From the NCBI RefSeq assembly GCF_001552635.1, contig NZ_BCRO01000121.1, positions 1-32,080 on the forward strand: a DNA stretch of 32,080 bases. Direction: 5' to 3'. Both the position numbers and the translations under genes were made by a program. The notes below the pieces were generated by a model. It worked only from the letters and a program-made list of their open reading frames with translations, was not told where the DNA came from and made no database searches. The stretch is from Actinomadura hibisca NBRC 15177. Its GTDB lineage: Bacteria > Actinomycetota > Actinomycetes > Streptosporangiales > Streptosporangiaceae. Positions 24,342 through 31,910 of this stretch are shown piece after piece (the stretch's first letter is position 1; every line of letters starts with the position of its first letter).

Positions 24342-25942
24342 CAGCGCCCACCCCCCGAGCCCGCCGCGCGCCCGGCCAGCCACCCGGCCAGGCCGTCACG
24401 CGCCACCGTCACCAGGTCCGCCGCCGCCCGCGCCGCCCTGTGGTCCCGCGCCAGCGCCGCCGCCAGGTCCGCATCCCCCAGCAGCGCCCATCCCGTCCCC
24501 AAGTAGCGCCACCCGCCGACCACCACCGGCGCGGCACCCCCGCCGGACGAGCCGCCCGCCGTTCGTGCCGCCGCCCACGGGTCACCGTCCGGGCGCTGCG
24601 ACCGCTCCGCCCGCCAGGCCCGCCGCACCCCCCGCAGCGTCCCGAGCGTCACCGAGTACCGGCGGCTCTTGGAGGCGAAGTGCCCCCGAAAACCGAGCGT
24701 GTGCGGCCACCGCTCCAGACCGAGCGCCGCCAACTCAGGCCGACGCGACAACCAGAAGCACTCCGCGACCAGCAGCATCGTGTGCGCGTTGTTCACCCGC
24801 CGGGAGATGCGCGGCAGGTCCGCCCGTCCGAACCGCCGAGGCGGAAGCCCGCTCAGCACATCACCGGCGGTCTTGGTCGCGTACTTCGCCAGGTAGGCCG
24901 CCGCCCGCTCCGGATCGTCCACCGGCGCGACGTCGAGCTGTGCACCCCACCGCGCCGACCGCGCCCCCATGCCCACCACCGGCACCGGCACCCGCACCCG
25001 ACCGGCCGCCTCCCGCAGCGCCTCCGCCAGCAGCTCCGCGTCAGCCCACGCCGGAGGAGCCACCACCGCGTTCGGCGCGTCCGCGTCCACGCCGTCCAGG
25101 CGCAGCACCGCGTGCAGGTGCACCGCCCCCCGCCGTTGATACTCCGCGACCTTGACGTAGGAGACCCGCAGCAGACCCCGCACTTCCCGCACCGTCACCG
25201 GCCGCCCGCAGCGCGCGCCCGCCAGCCGAGCCAGCGCCCGGTAGGTGTAGATCACCGTGCGCCGCCACAGCTCAGGCAGCATCGCGTGCCACAGCACGTG
25301 ACCCGTGTAGTCGTAGCAGGACACGCACAGCGGACGACCCACCACCGCATCCCCGTCGCCGTGCCGCGCGTCGCACCAGCGCGGCCCCCCGTGCGGGCAG
25401 CGCCGCCGCACCGCCCGCGCCCGGCACGGCCCGTCCGCCGCCCGGTGCACCGCCCCGAAACTGGGCGCGGTCAGCGTGGCCAGCAGCACCGGGTGCGCCG
25501 CCACGCTCACCGGCACCCCATCCAGCCCCGGCACGCTCGGCACGCGCCCCCGCAGGCCCGCCGCGATCACATGCCAGGTGTCACGCCGGTAGGTCTCCGC
25601 GCACGAGGCGCACACCGCCGCCCGCCGATCCCCGCACGCCAGCAGCAACGCCCCGTCCGCCTCACCGGACGTGGAGTACGACGCCAGCACCTCACCCGTG
25701 CCCGCGTGCACCGCGTCCGCGCCACCGGCCACCCGCACCGGCCGCGAGCAGTACCGCGTGTGCTCCACCTGACGCGACCACGACCGCCAGCCGTCCGCGT
25801 CCCCGACCCGCGCCACCAGGCCCGCCAGCACCCCGCCGACCGCACCCGCCGCCGCACCCGCCGCAGCCGCCCCGCTCACCCGCCGGGACGCCACCGGCAC
25901 CACCGGCCGACCGCTACTCGCCACGACCGCCCCCAGGCCCAC
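24341..25942 (-). CDS. RepSA-like rolling-circle replication initiator
   Basis: A 533-aa initiator for replication of the excised circle. It carries two Cys-pair zinc-like motifs (CASCAET, and CVSCYDYTGHVLWHAMLPEL), the HUH metal motif within GAVHLHAVLRLDG and, after it, the tyrosine motif YLAKYATKTAG, which provides the DNA-nicking Tyr. This order is that of RepSA of pSAM2. The GTG at 25942 overlaps the previous gene by 29 bp; GTG at 25924 is an alternative with 11-bp overlap. The C-terminal third is Ala/Gly/Arg-rich. The double-strand origin is not identified. Confidence 0.88.
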   Translation of the reverse strand: MGLGAVVASSGRPVVPVASRRVSGAAAAGAAAGAVGGVLAGLVARVGDADGWRSWSRQVEHTRYCSRPVRVAGGADAVHAGTGEVLASYSTSGEADGALLLACGDRRAAVCASCAETYRRDTWHVIAAGLRGRVPSVPGLDGVPVSVAAHPVLLATLTAPSFGAVHRAADGPCRARAVRRRCPHGGPRWCDARHGDGDAVVGRPLCVSCYDYTGHVLWHAMLPELWRRTVIYTYRALARLAGARCGRPVTVREVRGLLRVSYVKVAEYQRRGAVHLHAVLRLDGVDADAPNAVVAPPAWADAELLAEALREAAGRVRVPVPVVGMGARSARWGAQLDVAPVDDPERAAAYLAKYATKTAGDVLSGLPPRRFGRADLPRISRRVNNAHTMLLVAECFWLSRRPELAALGLERWPHTLGFRGHFASKSRRYSVTLGTLRGVRRAWRAERSQRPDGDPWAAARTAGGSSGGGAAPVVVGGWRYLGTGWALLGDADLAAALARDHRAARAAADLVTVARDGLAGWLAGRAAGSGGGR

Positions 25943-26204
25943 CCGGGGCCGCGTCCGCGCCGTGCCGACCCCGCGCCGCGTACCCGTAGACGAAGCGCCA
26001 CAGGCACCACATCAAGGCGTAGTGGTCCGGGCTGTCGTCCTCCACCGCCGGGAACCCCGCCGCCGTCAGCACTTCGCCGACCTCACGCACCACCTCCGGC
26101 CCGAACCGGTCGTCACGCCCGCCCGCCGGGCGCTCCACCGGGTACACCCGACCCGCCGCCGCGTCGGCGCACGGGCACACCCGCTCCGCCGTCACTTTCG
26201 CCAT
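25914..26204 (-). CDS. Small conserved AICE protein between traB and rep
   Basis: A 96-aa protein that I do not recognise. It starts MAKVTAERVCPCADAAAG and has a helical middle (GPEVVREVGEVLTAAGF, then SPDHYALMWCLWRFVYGYA), ending in a Gly/Arg-rich tail. A CxC motif is present near the N terminus. GAGGGG lies about 8 bases upstream of ATG at 26204; the open frame continuing to 26327 crosses a homopurine tract and is rejected. Its stop overlaps the rep start. Proteins of this size in this place are usual in AICEs, without known function. Confidence 0.6.
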   Translation of the reverse strand: MAKVTAERVCPCADAAAGRVYPVERPAGGRDDRFGPEVVREVGEVLTAAGFPAVEDDSPDHYALMWCLWRFVYGYAARGRHGADAAPGGPGGGRGE

Positions 26205-26277
26205 GCGTCCACCCCTCAGGAAGGAAGGAGCCCCACGCGGCCGGGCACACTGCCGCCGCCCCGCCACGCGAGGCCCC

Positions 26278-26316
26278 AGGAAGAAGGAGAGAAAAGAAAG
26301 AGAGGAGAGAGAGGGA
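26278..26316. other. 39-nt uninterrupted homopurine tract
   Basis: All bases from 26278 to 26316 on the plus strand are A or G, roughly half A, in a region otherwise about 75% GC. The tract starts 1 base beyond the traB stop codon. On the transfer-operon transcript it is a G-free C/U tract. Confidence 0.85.
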
Positions 26317-26317
26317 C

Positions 26318-27739
26318 CTAGATCCACTCGTCCCCGGCCACCAGCCGCCGCAGCGCCGCCCCGCGCGCCACGATCGACCGGATGTCGTGATCGTCCAGGT
26401 AGAAGGATTTGATCTTGCGCGGATGCGTGCCCTCAGCGTGCAGCCAGCCCACACCCCGGGTGCGGATATCGATATCGGTCGCGGAGTAGCCCGCCGACGC
26501 CATACCCCGGCCGAGAATGGTGTCGCTCGCGTCCGGGGTGGTGCACCGCATCGCCCACCGCACCGCCATCAGGTCCCGCCACCCGGTCGGCACCACATCC
26601 CCCGACGGGCGCTGCGTCGCTTCCACCGCCACGATCCGCGCCGCCCGACCCCGCGCCACCAGGTCCGTACCGAGCGCGTTGAAGTGCTCCCGAGCCGCCT
26701 TGTTTTCGTGAGCGGAGTAGAACCGAAGTTCGTCGGTCGCCGCCAGGATCACCGGACCGTCTTCCGGCCGCAGCACCCGCCGCCCCGCCGACGCCAGCAG
26801 GTCATAGCGCCTGTCCATCTCCTTGATCAGGTCCTCTTTCTGTGCGATCGCTTCGTCAATGTTGGTGTAGGCGATCCGGGTCAGCACCGGCCGCCACAGC
26901 GCCAGCTCAACGCGCTTGGCGTCCCACCCCCAGATCTGCGCGTAGGGGTCAAGGGCCGCCGCCGCCAGCAGCAGCGAGAGCGCCACGCTCTTGCCCGCCT
27001 CCGGTTCGCCGCCGATGAGCAGGTTCTTGCCGGGCAGCCGCACCGTCACCGGGTCGCCCATGTCGTCCACGCCCAGCGGCACGCCGTCACGGTGAAGGTT
27101 GCGCTGTGCGCCACCGGCCCACGGCCAAGGGATCGGCAGGCTGACCGCCGGATCATCAGGGTTGGCGAACGGGTCTCTTCTCACGATGTCCACGTGCGCC
27201 AGGTCCGCGCGGTCCACGTCTTGCGCCACCCGGACCTCACGCACCCGCAGCACCGCCGCCACCCGGCCCCGCTCGTCGTCCAGCTCAGCGACCACCGCGC
27301 CGCGCGGCACCCGCACCAGCAGCCGATCACCCGCAGGCACCGACCGGTGCCGCACGATGCGCGGGATACGGTCATTGACCGTGGTCAGCCCCGCGAACCG
27401 CGCGGCCTGGTCCCAGCGCCGCCGCAGCCGTCCCCGCCGCCAGCACCGCGCCAGCCACCGCCGCGACCACGGCACCGCCACCAGGCCACCGGCCAGGCCG
27501 ACCGGGGCACCCGCCGCCCCCGGCCAGCCCAGCCGACCCCACCCCGCCAGCGCCACCCCCGCCAGCACCCAGGCCGCCACCACCTCACGCCGCCACAGCC
27601 ACAGCGGCCGGACCACCCACAGCATCACCGCCGAGCCCGGCGTCAGCCGGGCCCGCACCGGCAGGTCCGGGCGCTGGCGCACCGGGGGCAGACCCACGTG
27701 CCCCGGAGCCTCAACGCCGGAGTAGCGGCCCCTGCTCAC
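26318..27739 (-). CDS. TraB/TraSA-type FtsK/SpoIIIE DNA translocase
   Basis: A 473-aa transfer protein of the conjugation system that pumps double-stranded DNA between cells. The N-terminal part has hydrophobic segments (VVAAWVLAGVALAGW and nearby). The motor domain has GKNLLIGGEPEAGKSVALSL (Walker A), a Walker B region PVILAATDELRFYS and the later GRAARIVAVEATQRPSGDVVP. It ends with basic GTHPRKIKSFYL and DDHDIRSIVARGAALRRL, which may hold the DNA-recognition part. The GTG start at 27739 overlaps the previous stop (GTGA). A single FtsK-like protein as the main transfer gene is characteristic of Streptomyces-type conjugation. Its DNA target (clt) is not identified here. Confidence 0.92.
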   Translation of the reverse strand: MSRGRYSGVEAPGHVGLPPVRQRPDLPVRARLTPGSAVMLWVVRPLWLWRREVVAAWVLAGVALAGWGRLGWPGAAGAPVGLAGGLVAVPWSRRWLARCWRRGRLRRRWDQAARFAGLTTVNDRIPRIVRHRSVPAGDRLLVRVPRGAVVAELDDERGRVAAVLRVREVRVAQDVDRADLAHVDIVRRDPFANPDDPAVSLPIPWPWAGGAQRNLHRDGVPLGVDDMGDPVTVRLPGKNLLIGGEPEAGKSVALSLLLAAAALDPYAQIWGWDAKRVELALWRPVLTRIAYTNIDEAIAQKEDLIKEMDRRYDLLASAGRRVLRPEDGPVILAATDELRFYSAHENKAAREHFNALGTDLVARGRAARIVAVEATQRPSGDVVPTGWRDLMAVRWAMRCTTPDASDTILGRGMASAGYSATDIDIRTRGVGWLHAEGTHPRKIKSFYLDDHDIRSIVARGAALRRLVAGDEWI

Positions 27740-28344
27740 CAGTGGCCCCCGAGCCCGCCGCCGTGCCGCACCCCCGGCCACCCGGACGTTCCGGCCGACC
27801 CGTCCGGCCGCGTCATGTCCGCTTCCGGCACGGCGCGGAGCGTCTCCTCCTCCGCCGCCCGCAGGTCCTCGACCTCACGCGCGGCCCACGCCCGCCAGGC
27901 CGAGTCCCGGCGCGCGTGCAGATCGGCCCACACCCGCCCCGGCACCAGGCCCGTGATCCGGCCCAGCACCGGCACCGCCCGCCCCGGCACCCGGCCCGCC
28001 GCGTCCAGCGGCGTCCACGCCGACCGGCCGCCCGCCGTCACGTGCAGCCAGCCGTGCGGGGCTGGGCGCTCCGACCCGCCGCGCGGCCCCGGCGCGTCCA
28101 GCGTCCCGCACGCCAGCGCCGCCCCCAGCGCCCGCCGCCGCGCACGCTCGCTCACCCGCACCTGCTGCATCCACGTCGGCCCGGCAGGCTCCGTCATGGC
28201 GTAGTGCACCCGCACCAGCCCCGCCGCCGCCACGTTGACCACCACCGCGCAGGCCCCGCCCGGCCCGGTCTCCCGCAGCCCGACCGCCACCGCCAGATCC
28301 GCCGGGATCTCCGGCCGCCGCCCGCTCACCAACCGCCCGATCAC
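27736..28344 (-). CDS. Hypothetical AICE protein upstream of traB
   Basis: A 202-aa protein of unknown function. It starts MIGRLVSGRRPEIPADLAVAVGLRETG and has RPAPHGWLHVTAGGRSAWTPL in the middle and a helical, charged C-terminal part (RAWAAREVEDLRAAEEETLRAV). No membrane helix or signal peptide. GTG at 28344 overlaps the preceding stop (GTGA) and its own stop overlaps the traB start, so the three are translated together. I cannot name a family; its conserved position suggests a transfer or regulatory role. Confidence 0.6.
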   Translation of the reverse strand: MIGRLVSGRRPEIPADLAVAVGLRETGPGGACAVVVNVAAAGLVRVHYAMTEPAGPTWMQQVRVSERARRRALGAALACGTLDAPGPRGGSERPAPHGWLHVTAGGRSAWTPLDAAGRVPGRAVPVLGRITGLVPGRVWADLHARRDSAWRAWAAREVEDLRAAEEETLRAVPEADMTRPDGSAGTSGWPGVRHGGGLGGHW

Positions 28345-28721
28345 TTGCCGCCGCCCTTCCCGGCCTCACCCTGCGCCGGAGCCACAGCCGGAGCCGGGAT
28401 CACCCCCGGCATGTCCGGGTCCGGGTCCAGCCGCTCCACCGTCCACCACATGATCGAGTCGCCGCGCTTCTCCATGACGTTGAGCGTCAAGCCCACCGGC
28501 CGGACGAAAGCGGTCTGCGCCACGTGCTGCCCCGGGTCGCCGATCACCCCCACCCGGATCGGGGCCGCCCCGGTCTCACCCATCGCCAGCAACCGCACCT
28601 GATAGAGGGGCGCGCCGGTCTCCCGGTCGGTCTTGGGCTGACCCGTGTCGAAGTCCCTCCGCTGCTCCGGCGGCTCAGCCACCAGCCACCGCAGCGCCCC
28701 CGCGTCGATCTTGAACTCCAT
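28341..28721 (-). CDS. SCO3933/Pra-like regulatory protein
   Basis: A 126-aa protein, MEFKIDAGALRWLVAEPPEQRRDFDTGQ followed by KTDRETGAPLYQVRLLAMGE and a C-terminal VMEKRGDSIMWWTVERLDPD. The segment RDFDTG-KTDRETG-PLYQV is characteristic of the actinomycete SCO3933 family, to which the AICE activator Pra is related in design. In pSAM2, Pra activates replication, integration and excision and is repressed by KorSA. ATG at 28721 has a perfect GGAGGT about 5 bases upstream. It is first in the transfer operon and divergent from a GntR gene with a palindrome between them, as expected for Pra/KorSA. The identity is partly from context. Confidence 0.65.
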   Translation of the reverse strand: MEFKIDAGALRWLVAEPPEQRRDFDTGQPKTDRETGAPLYQVRLLAMGETGAAPIRVGVIGDPGQHVAQTAFVRPVGLTLNVMEKRGDSIMWWTVERLDPDPDMPGVIPAPAVAPAQGEAGKGGGK

Positions 28722-28737
28722 CCAGCACCTCCGATGC

Positions 28738-28753
28738 GCACCAAGCTTGGTGC
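28738..28753. promoter_or_regulatory. 16-bp perfect palindrome, candidate KorSA-type operator
   Basis: GCACCAAGCTTGGTGC is its own reverse complement. It lies 17 bp upstream of the Pra-like start and between two divergent genes, just downstream of a weak TATGCA -10-like box for the minus strand (28762-28767). A GntR dimer bound here would block transcription of the transfer operon. Confidence 0.55.
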
Positions 28754-28796
28754 AGTTGTGTGCATAGGTGTGCCATGCCTGCTCAGAGCGCAAACC

Positions 28797-28825
28797 CTGA
28801 CGTTCTAAGTTCGGTACGCTAGGGT
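28797..28825 (+). promoter_or_regulatory. Promoter of the GntR repressor gene
   Basis: CTGACG and TAGGGT are separated by 17 bp, a good match to actinomycete housekeeping promoters. The -10 box lies 62 bp before the chosen start. Confidence 0.55.
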
Positions 28826-28887
28826 GTGTTGCGGAACGGCAAAGATCGCAGGTGGCGCAGGGTGCGCAAGAGGACGGAGTGGCCGGA

Positions 28888-29760
28888 ATGGGACAGGGTC
28901 CGAAGTTTGGCCGCAGGCCAGCCGAGCCCGTGAAGAACACGACCGGCAGCAACCCGACCCTGTACGCCGATATCCGGGACACGGTGATTGACGAGATCCG
29001 CGCGGGCTTGTATCCGTCCGGGGCCCTGCTGCCCAGCAACGCGCAGATCCAGAAGCGATGGAAGGTCAGCAGCCGCGTCAGCCGCCGCGTACTGGCCGAG
29101 CTGGAAGAGGCCGGATGGGCGACCTCAGCGGGCACGCGCGGCTACATCGCCGCCTCCGGACCCTCCGGCCGCCAGATCTCCGCCGCCGAACTCACCATCC
29201 CCGACGATCACCGCCAGGTGGCCGCCGTTCCGCTCGGCCCCACCGACAGCAGCGGCCACCCCATCCCGCGCCCCCTGCACACCGTCCCCATCCACGGCTA
29301 CCTGCCCGCCGAGCTGACCACCGTGCAGCGTGTGACCGTCACCGTCGAGCCCGCCCCGCCGGAGATCGCCGCCGCGCTCGCGCCGATCACCCCCGGCACC
29401 CCGGTCCACGTGCGCCGCCGCGTGGTCACCGACCCCACCGGCCGCGTCCCCGTCGAACTGCGCGCGTCCTACCTGCCCGACCTCAGCCCTGACCACCCGC
29501 TCGCCCAGCCCGCCGCGACCGGCGAACCGTGGCCCGCCGCGCTCGCCCACCACACCCCCCAGCCCCTCAGCCCGCCCGAGTGCGTCATCACCGCCCGGCC
29601 CGCCGACCCGCGCGAGGTGCGCGCGCTCGCCCTACCCCCGTACGCATGGGTCCTGACCCGCGCCGCCACCACCCACACCACCACCGGCCAGCCCATCGAC
29701 TGCACCCTGTCCATCTGGCCCGCCGACCACACCCGAGTGCACGCCGCCCCGCCCGCCTAG
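28888..29760 (+). CDS. GntR/HutC family repressor (KorSA-like)
   Basis: A 290-aa regulator. The N-terminal winged helix contains TLYADIRDTVIDEIRAGLYP and LPSNAQIQKRWKVSSRVSRRVLAELEEAGW, a normal GntR pattern. The C-terminal part (HPIPRPLHTVPIHGYL to the end) has UTRA-like features such as PGTPVHVRRRVVTD and SYLPD. ATG at 28888 has GGAG about 8 bases upstream; GTG at 28852 is an alternative. It diverges from the transfer operon across a palindrome, as does korSA from pra in pSAM2, where KorSA keeps the element integrated and silent. An inducing ligand, if any, is unknown. Confidence 0.82.
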   Translation: MGQGPKFGRRPAEPVKNTTGSNPTLYADIRDTVIDEIRAGLYPSGALLPSNAQIQKRWKVSSRVSRRVLAELEEAGWATSAGTRGYIAASGPSGRQISAAELTIPDDHRQVAAVPLGPTDSSGHPIPRPLHTVPIHGYLPAELTTVQRVTVTVEPAPPEIAAALAPITPGTPVHVRRRVVTDPTGRVPVELRASYLPDLSPDHPLAQPAATGEPWPAALAHHTPQPLSPPECVITARPADPREVRALALPPYAWVLTRAATTHTTTGQPIDCTLSIWPADHTRVHAAPPA

Positions 29761-29789
29761 GCGATGCGCCGGGCAGCGGCCCCCACCAA

Positions 29790-29842
29790 GGCGCGGCCGG
29801 AGCGCGCCGGCCACCGATCTTCGATCGCCCCTCCGGGGTGGC
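29790..29842. terminator. Two-part convergent terminator with three-way junction
   Basis: A GGCGCG hairpin (29790-29808) is followed by a structure in which GCCA/TGGC encloses two hairpins, CGATC-TTC-GATCG and CCCC-TCC-GGGG (29810-29842), with a single unpaired C. It lies between the ends of the plus-strand GntR gene and the minus-strand cargo operon and can fold on both transcripts. Confidence 0.55.
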
Positions 29843-29894
29843 TACGCCAGTGGACGGCCCCCTCTACGTAGTCGACCAGTGGGGCCGCGGCCCT

Positions 29895-30419
29895 TCACCC
29901 TTCGCCCCACCGCAGCCAGCCCGCCAGCATCCCCACCGCCGCCGCCGGGTCGTCGCTGGGAGCCAGCCGCCCGGCCCGGCCACCGCTGAAACACCAGGTT
30001 CCGCCGGGCACCCGTGGCGCTTCCAGTTCGATCCAGTCACCGGCCACGCTGCCGCCGTCCTGCGTCGTACCGCGCCCCAGCCACAGCACCGGCGGGCACT
30101 GCGCGCCCAGCAACCGCCCGCTCCACCCCCGCGCCTCCGCCACCACGCGCAGCCGCTCCAGCAGATCCACCGCCGCCAGATGCGCCGCCGCGTGAGCCGC
30201 CCCGTTCCCCGGCATGTCCACCGTCTCCAGCGCCCGCATGATCCGTATCTCCGAGAGGGCACCGATGTTCCGCACATCGCGCAGCTTCCCGGACTCCACC
30301 AGCTCCACCAGGTCCCCCACCGTGGCCGAGTGGCCCAGCTCCGACACCAGCCGCGACGTGATGCGCTCACCCAGGCCCAGCCGCCGCAAGCCACTGTCCA
30401 CCGTCACACTTGCGATCAT
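29895..30419 (-). CDS. Alpha-CTD-like helix-hairpin-helix protein 2 (tandem paralogue)
   Basis: A 174-aa protein. Its N-terminal ~65 residues (RRLGLGERITSRLVSELGH, then TVGDLVELVES and LRDVRNIGALSEIRIMRAL) match the layout of the RNA polymerase alpha C-terminal domain, with the helix-hairpin-helix near DVRNIG. A helical linker follows, then a C-terminal domain with QCPPVLWLGRG, WCFSGGRAGRLAPSDDPAAAVGML. Both parts align with the protein encoded immediately upstream, so it is a tandem duplicate. ATG at 30419 shares its A with the upstream stop (TGATG). It may bind DNA, UP elements or polymerase partners; function is unknown. Confidence 0.7.
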   Translation of the reverse strand: MIASVTVDSGLRRLGLGERITSRLVSELGHSATVGDLVELVESGKLRDVRNIGALSEIRIMRALETVDMPGNGAAHAAAHLAAVDLLERLRVVAEARGWSGRLLGAQCPPVLWLGRGTTQDGGSVAGDWIELEAPRVPGGTWCFSGGRAGRLAPSDDPAAAVGMLAGWLRWGEG

Positions 30420-30970
30420 CAGTTGTCTCCCTTGTGGGTCTTGCGAGGTGCGCCGTGCACCTCAGCCAGCAGGTCAGCCGCCGTCGCGGGAGCGTCGCCG
30501 GGTGCCAGCAGCCCGCCCATGCCGCTGGCGATCCACCAGCCCGCGCGCCCCTCCACCACCGACACCGCGTCGCGCTTCTGCGCACCGCGCAGCCACACCA
30601 GCAGGCGCGGCGGGCACCTGGTCAGCTCCTCCACCACCAGCCAGCCCCGACCCCGCAGGAGCACCGCGAACCGCTCCAGCCGCGCGGCCATCTCCGCGTG
30701 CTCCGCCGCGTGATCGCCCACGGAACGTGCGGGCACCGCGTCCGGCTCCTCCGCCAGCAGCCCCACCGCACGCAGCGCCGCGCACACCTCCTGCTCCCGG
30801 TCCGCCCCGATGCCCCGCACCTCCCGCAGCGCGTCACGCTCGACCAGCTCCACCACCTCACCCAGCCGCGCATCCACCCCCAGCCGGTAGGCCAGCGCCC
30901 GCGCCACGTGCGCCGACACCCCCAACCGGTGCACGGGCTCATCCGGAGACAGCACGATCACTCCCCGCAT
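30419..30970 (-). CDS. Alpha-CTD-like helix-hairpin-helix protein 1 (tandem paralogue)
   Basis: A 183-aa protein. The N-terminal part HRLGVSAHVARALAYRLGVD, ARLGEVVELVERDALREVRG, then IGADREQEVCAALRAVGL resembles the RNA polymerase alpha C-terminal fold. The C-terminal part has RGWLVVEELTRCPPRLLVWLRG and GWWIASGMGGLLAPGDAPATAADLL. The order of these parts is the same as in the next gene. ATG at 30970 lies in the end of the SpoIIAB-like gene (13-bp overlap). It is acidic to neutral with no signal peptide. The combination is not one I know under a name. Confidence 0.7.
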   Translation of the reverse strand: MRGVIVLSPDEPVHRLGVSAHVARALAYRLGVDARLGEVVELVERDALREVRGIGADREQEVCAALRAVGLLAEEPDAVPARSVGDHAAEHAEMAARLERFAVLLRGRGWLVVEELTRCPPRLLVWLRGAQKRDAVSVVEGRAGWWIASGMGGLLAPGDAPATAADLLAEVHGAPRKTHKGDN

Positions 30971-31404
30971 CGGGTCTTCACCTCGAACCAGACCGTCACC
31001 CGCCGCTGCGGTTCCGGGCCGGTCATCACGCCCCAGGCGTCCGAGAGCCCGTCCACCATCCGCAGCCCCCGCCCGCTCAGCGACTCCAGGTCGGGCGACT
31101 CCAGGCGCGGGACGGACGCGGCGAACCCGTCGTCCAGCACATCCACCCGCAGCCGCCCCGCCGACGCCCGCACCATCACCCCCAGCGAGCCGTTCACCCA
31201 CCCCGACGCCGAGTAGCGAACGGCGTTGCCCAGAACCTCGCCCGCCATGATCTCCACGTCATCCACCAGCGGCGATCCCTCGCCCAGGTACGCCACCGCG
31301 CACTCACGCACGAACGCCCGCGCTTCCCCCAGGCGCGGAGCGCCGCCAGGGGTGTAGACGATCCGCGCCGACACCGAGCCGCCGCCGCCTTCGCAGCGCT
31401 TCAC
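30958..31404 (-). CDS. SpoIIAB/RsbW-like ATP-binding protein
   Basis: A 148-aa HATPase of the anti-sigma factor kinase type. ATP-site motifs are visible: N-box EVLGNAVRYSA, a G1-like VLDDGF and G2-like GRGLRMVDGLSDAWG. N-terminal residues ARAFVRECAV and SPLVDDVEIMAGE fit the family. Such proteins bind sigma factors or phosphorylate antagonist proteins; in Streptomyces they often accompany XRE/DUF5753 regulators in WhiJ/AbaA-type loci, as here. The GTG start at 31404 overlaps the preceding stop (GTGA). The G1 box is degenerate, so kinase activity is uncertain. No sigma factor or STAS partner is in the window. Confidence 0.85.
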   Translation of the reverse strand: MKRCEGGGGSVSARIVYTPGGAPRLGEARAFVRECAVAYLGEGSPLVDDVEIMAGEVLGNAVRYSASGWVNGSLGVMVRASAGRLRVDVLDDGFAASVPRLESPDLESLSGRGLRMVDGLSDAWGVMTGPEPQRRVTVWFEVKTRCGE

Positions 31405-31748
31405 GACAGCGCCGCCCGGATCTCAGCCGCCACGGACATGGAGTCCTCCACCCACGCCACCCGGTCCCGTGCCCAGTGGAAGACCCACTTCTCGCCGTGG
31501 TCCCCGCACAACACCGCCAGCGGCTTGCCCGACGGACGCGGCACCGTCAGCACCGCCTCACCACTCCCGGCCATGGACAGCGACGACCCCACACCCAGCA
31601 ACCGGAGGTCGCGCATCAACCGCGTCAGCGCATTCAAACGCTGGCCCGTCGCGTAGAGATCTCCGTCCGGCTGCCACCGCACCCGCAGATCGTCAGCCGG
31701 GTGCGCAAGCACCGGGCAAACGTTTGAGGGGATGGGCTGTCCATGCAT
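31401..31748 (-). CDS. Hypothetical protein, first gene of the cargo operon
   Basis: A 115-aa protein of unknown function. The N-terminal half is MHGQPIPSNVCPVLAHPADDLRV-like, followed by LNALTRLMRDLRLLGVG and a C-terminal LTVPRPSGKPLAVLCGDH, then WVFHWARDRVAWVEDSMSVAAEIRAAL. The last part has the same W-x-F...D...AA...L pattern as the C termini of the two alpha-CTD-like proteins. The start ATG at 31748 lacks a clear ribosome-binding site. Its stop overlaps the start of the ATPase gene. It is divergent from the XRE regulator, 162 bp apart. Confidence 0.65.
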   Translation of the reverse strand: MHGQPIPSNVCPVLAHPADDLRVRWQPDGDLYATGQRLNALTRLMRDLRLLGVGSSLSMAGSGEAVLTVPRPSGKPLAVLCGDHGEKWVFHWARDRVAWVEDSMSVAAEIRAALS

Positions 31749-31832
31749 GGGAGATCACCACCGCAAGTCGGTGTTTTTGTGCCGTCTGGACACTGGCCGA
31801 TGCCGGAGACTGACATGCTGTACGTCTACGGC

Positions 31833-31879
31833 TCTTGCAACGTAAACGGCATCTTGCAACTCTGCAAGCATCTTGCAGA
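31833..31879. repeat. Three TCTTGCA repeats at 19-bp spacing, candidate operator
   Basis: TCTTGCA begins at 31833, 31852 and 31871, a constant spacing of 19 bp. The first two copies continue as AAC. An inverted TGCAAG at 31863-31868 lies between the last two. The repeats end 32 bp before the XRE start and lie in the divergent promoter region. Confidence 0.65.
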
Positions 31880-31910
31880 TTTGGACATCGGTCCAGGAGG
31901 GAAGGCGGCC

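Noticed and set aside
23846..28204. A 1452-aa plus-strand open frame in the element
   Set aside because: It is Pro/Arg/His-rich antisense of the rep, traB and neighbouring genes, which have clear motifs on the minus strand.
31833..31879. A CRISPR array in the TCTTGCA repeats
   Set aside because: The repeats are 7 bp with 12-bp spacers, far too short, and no cas gene is present.
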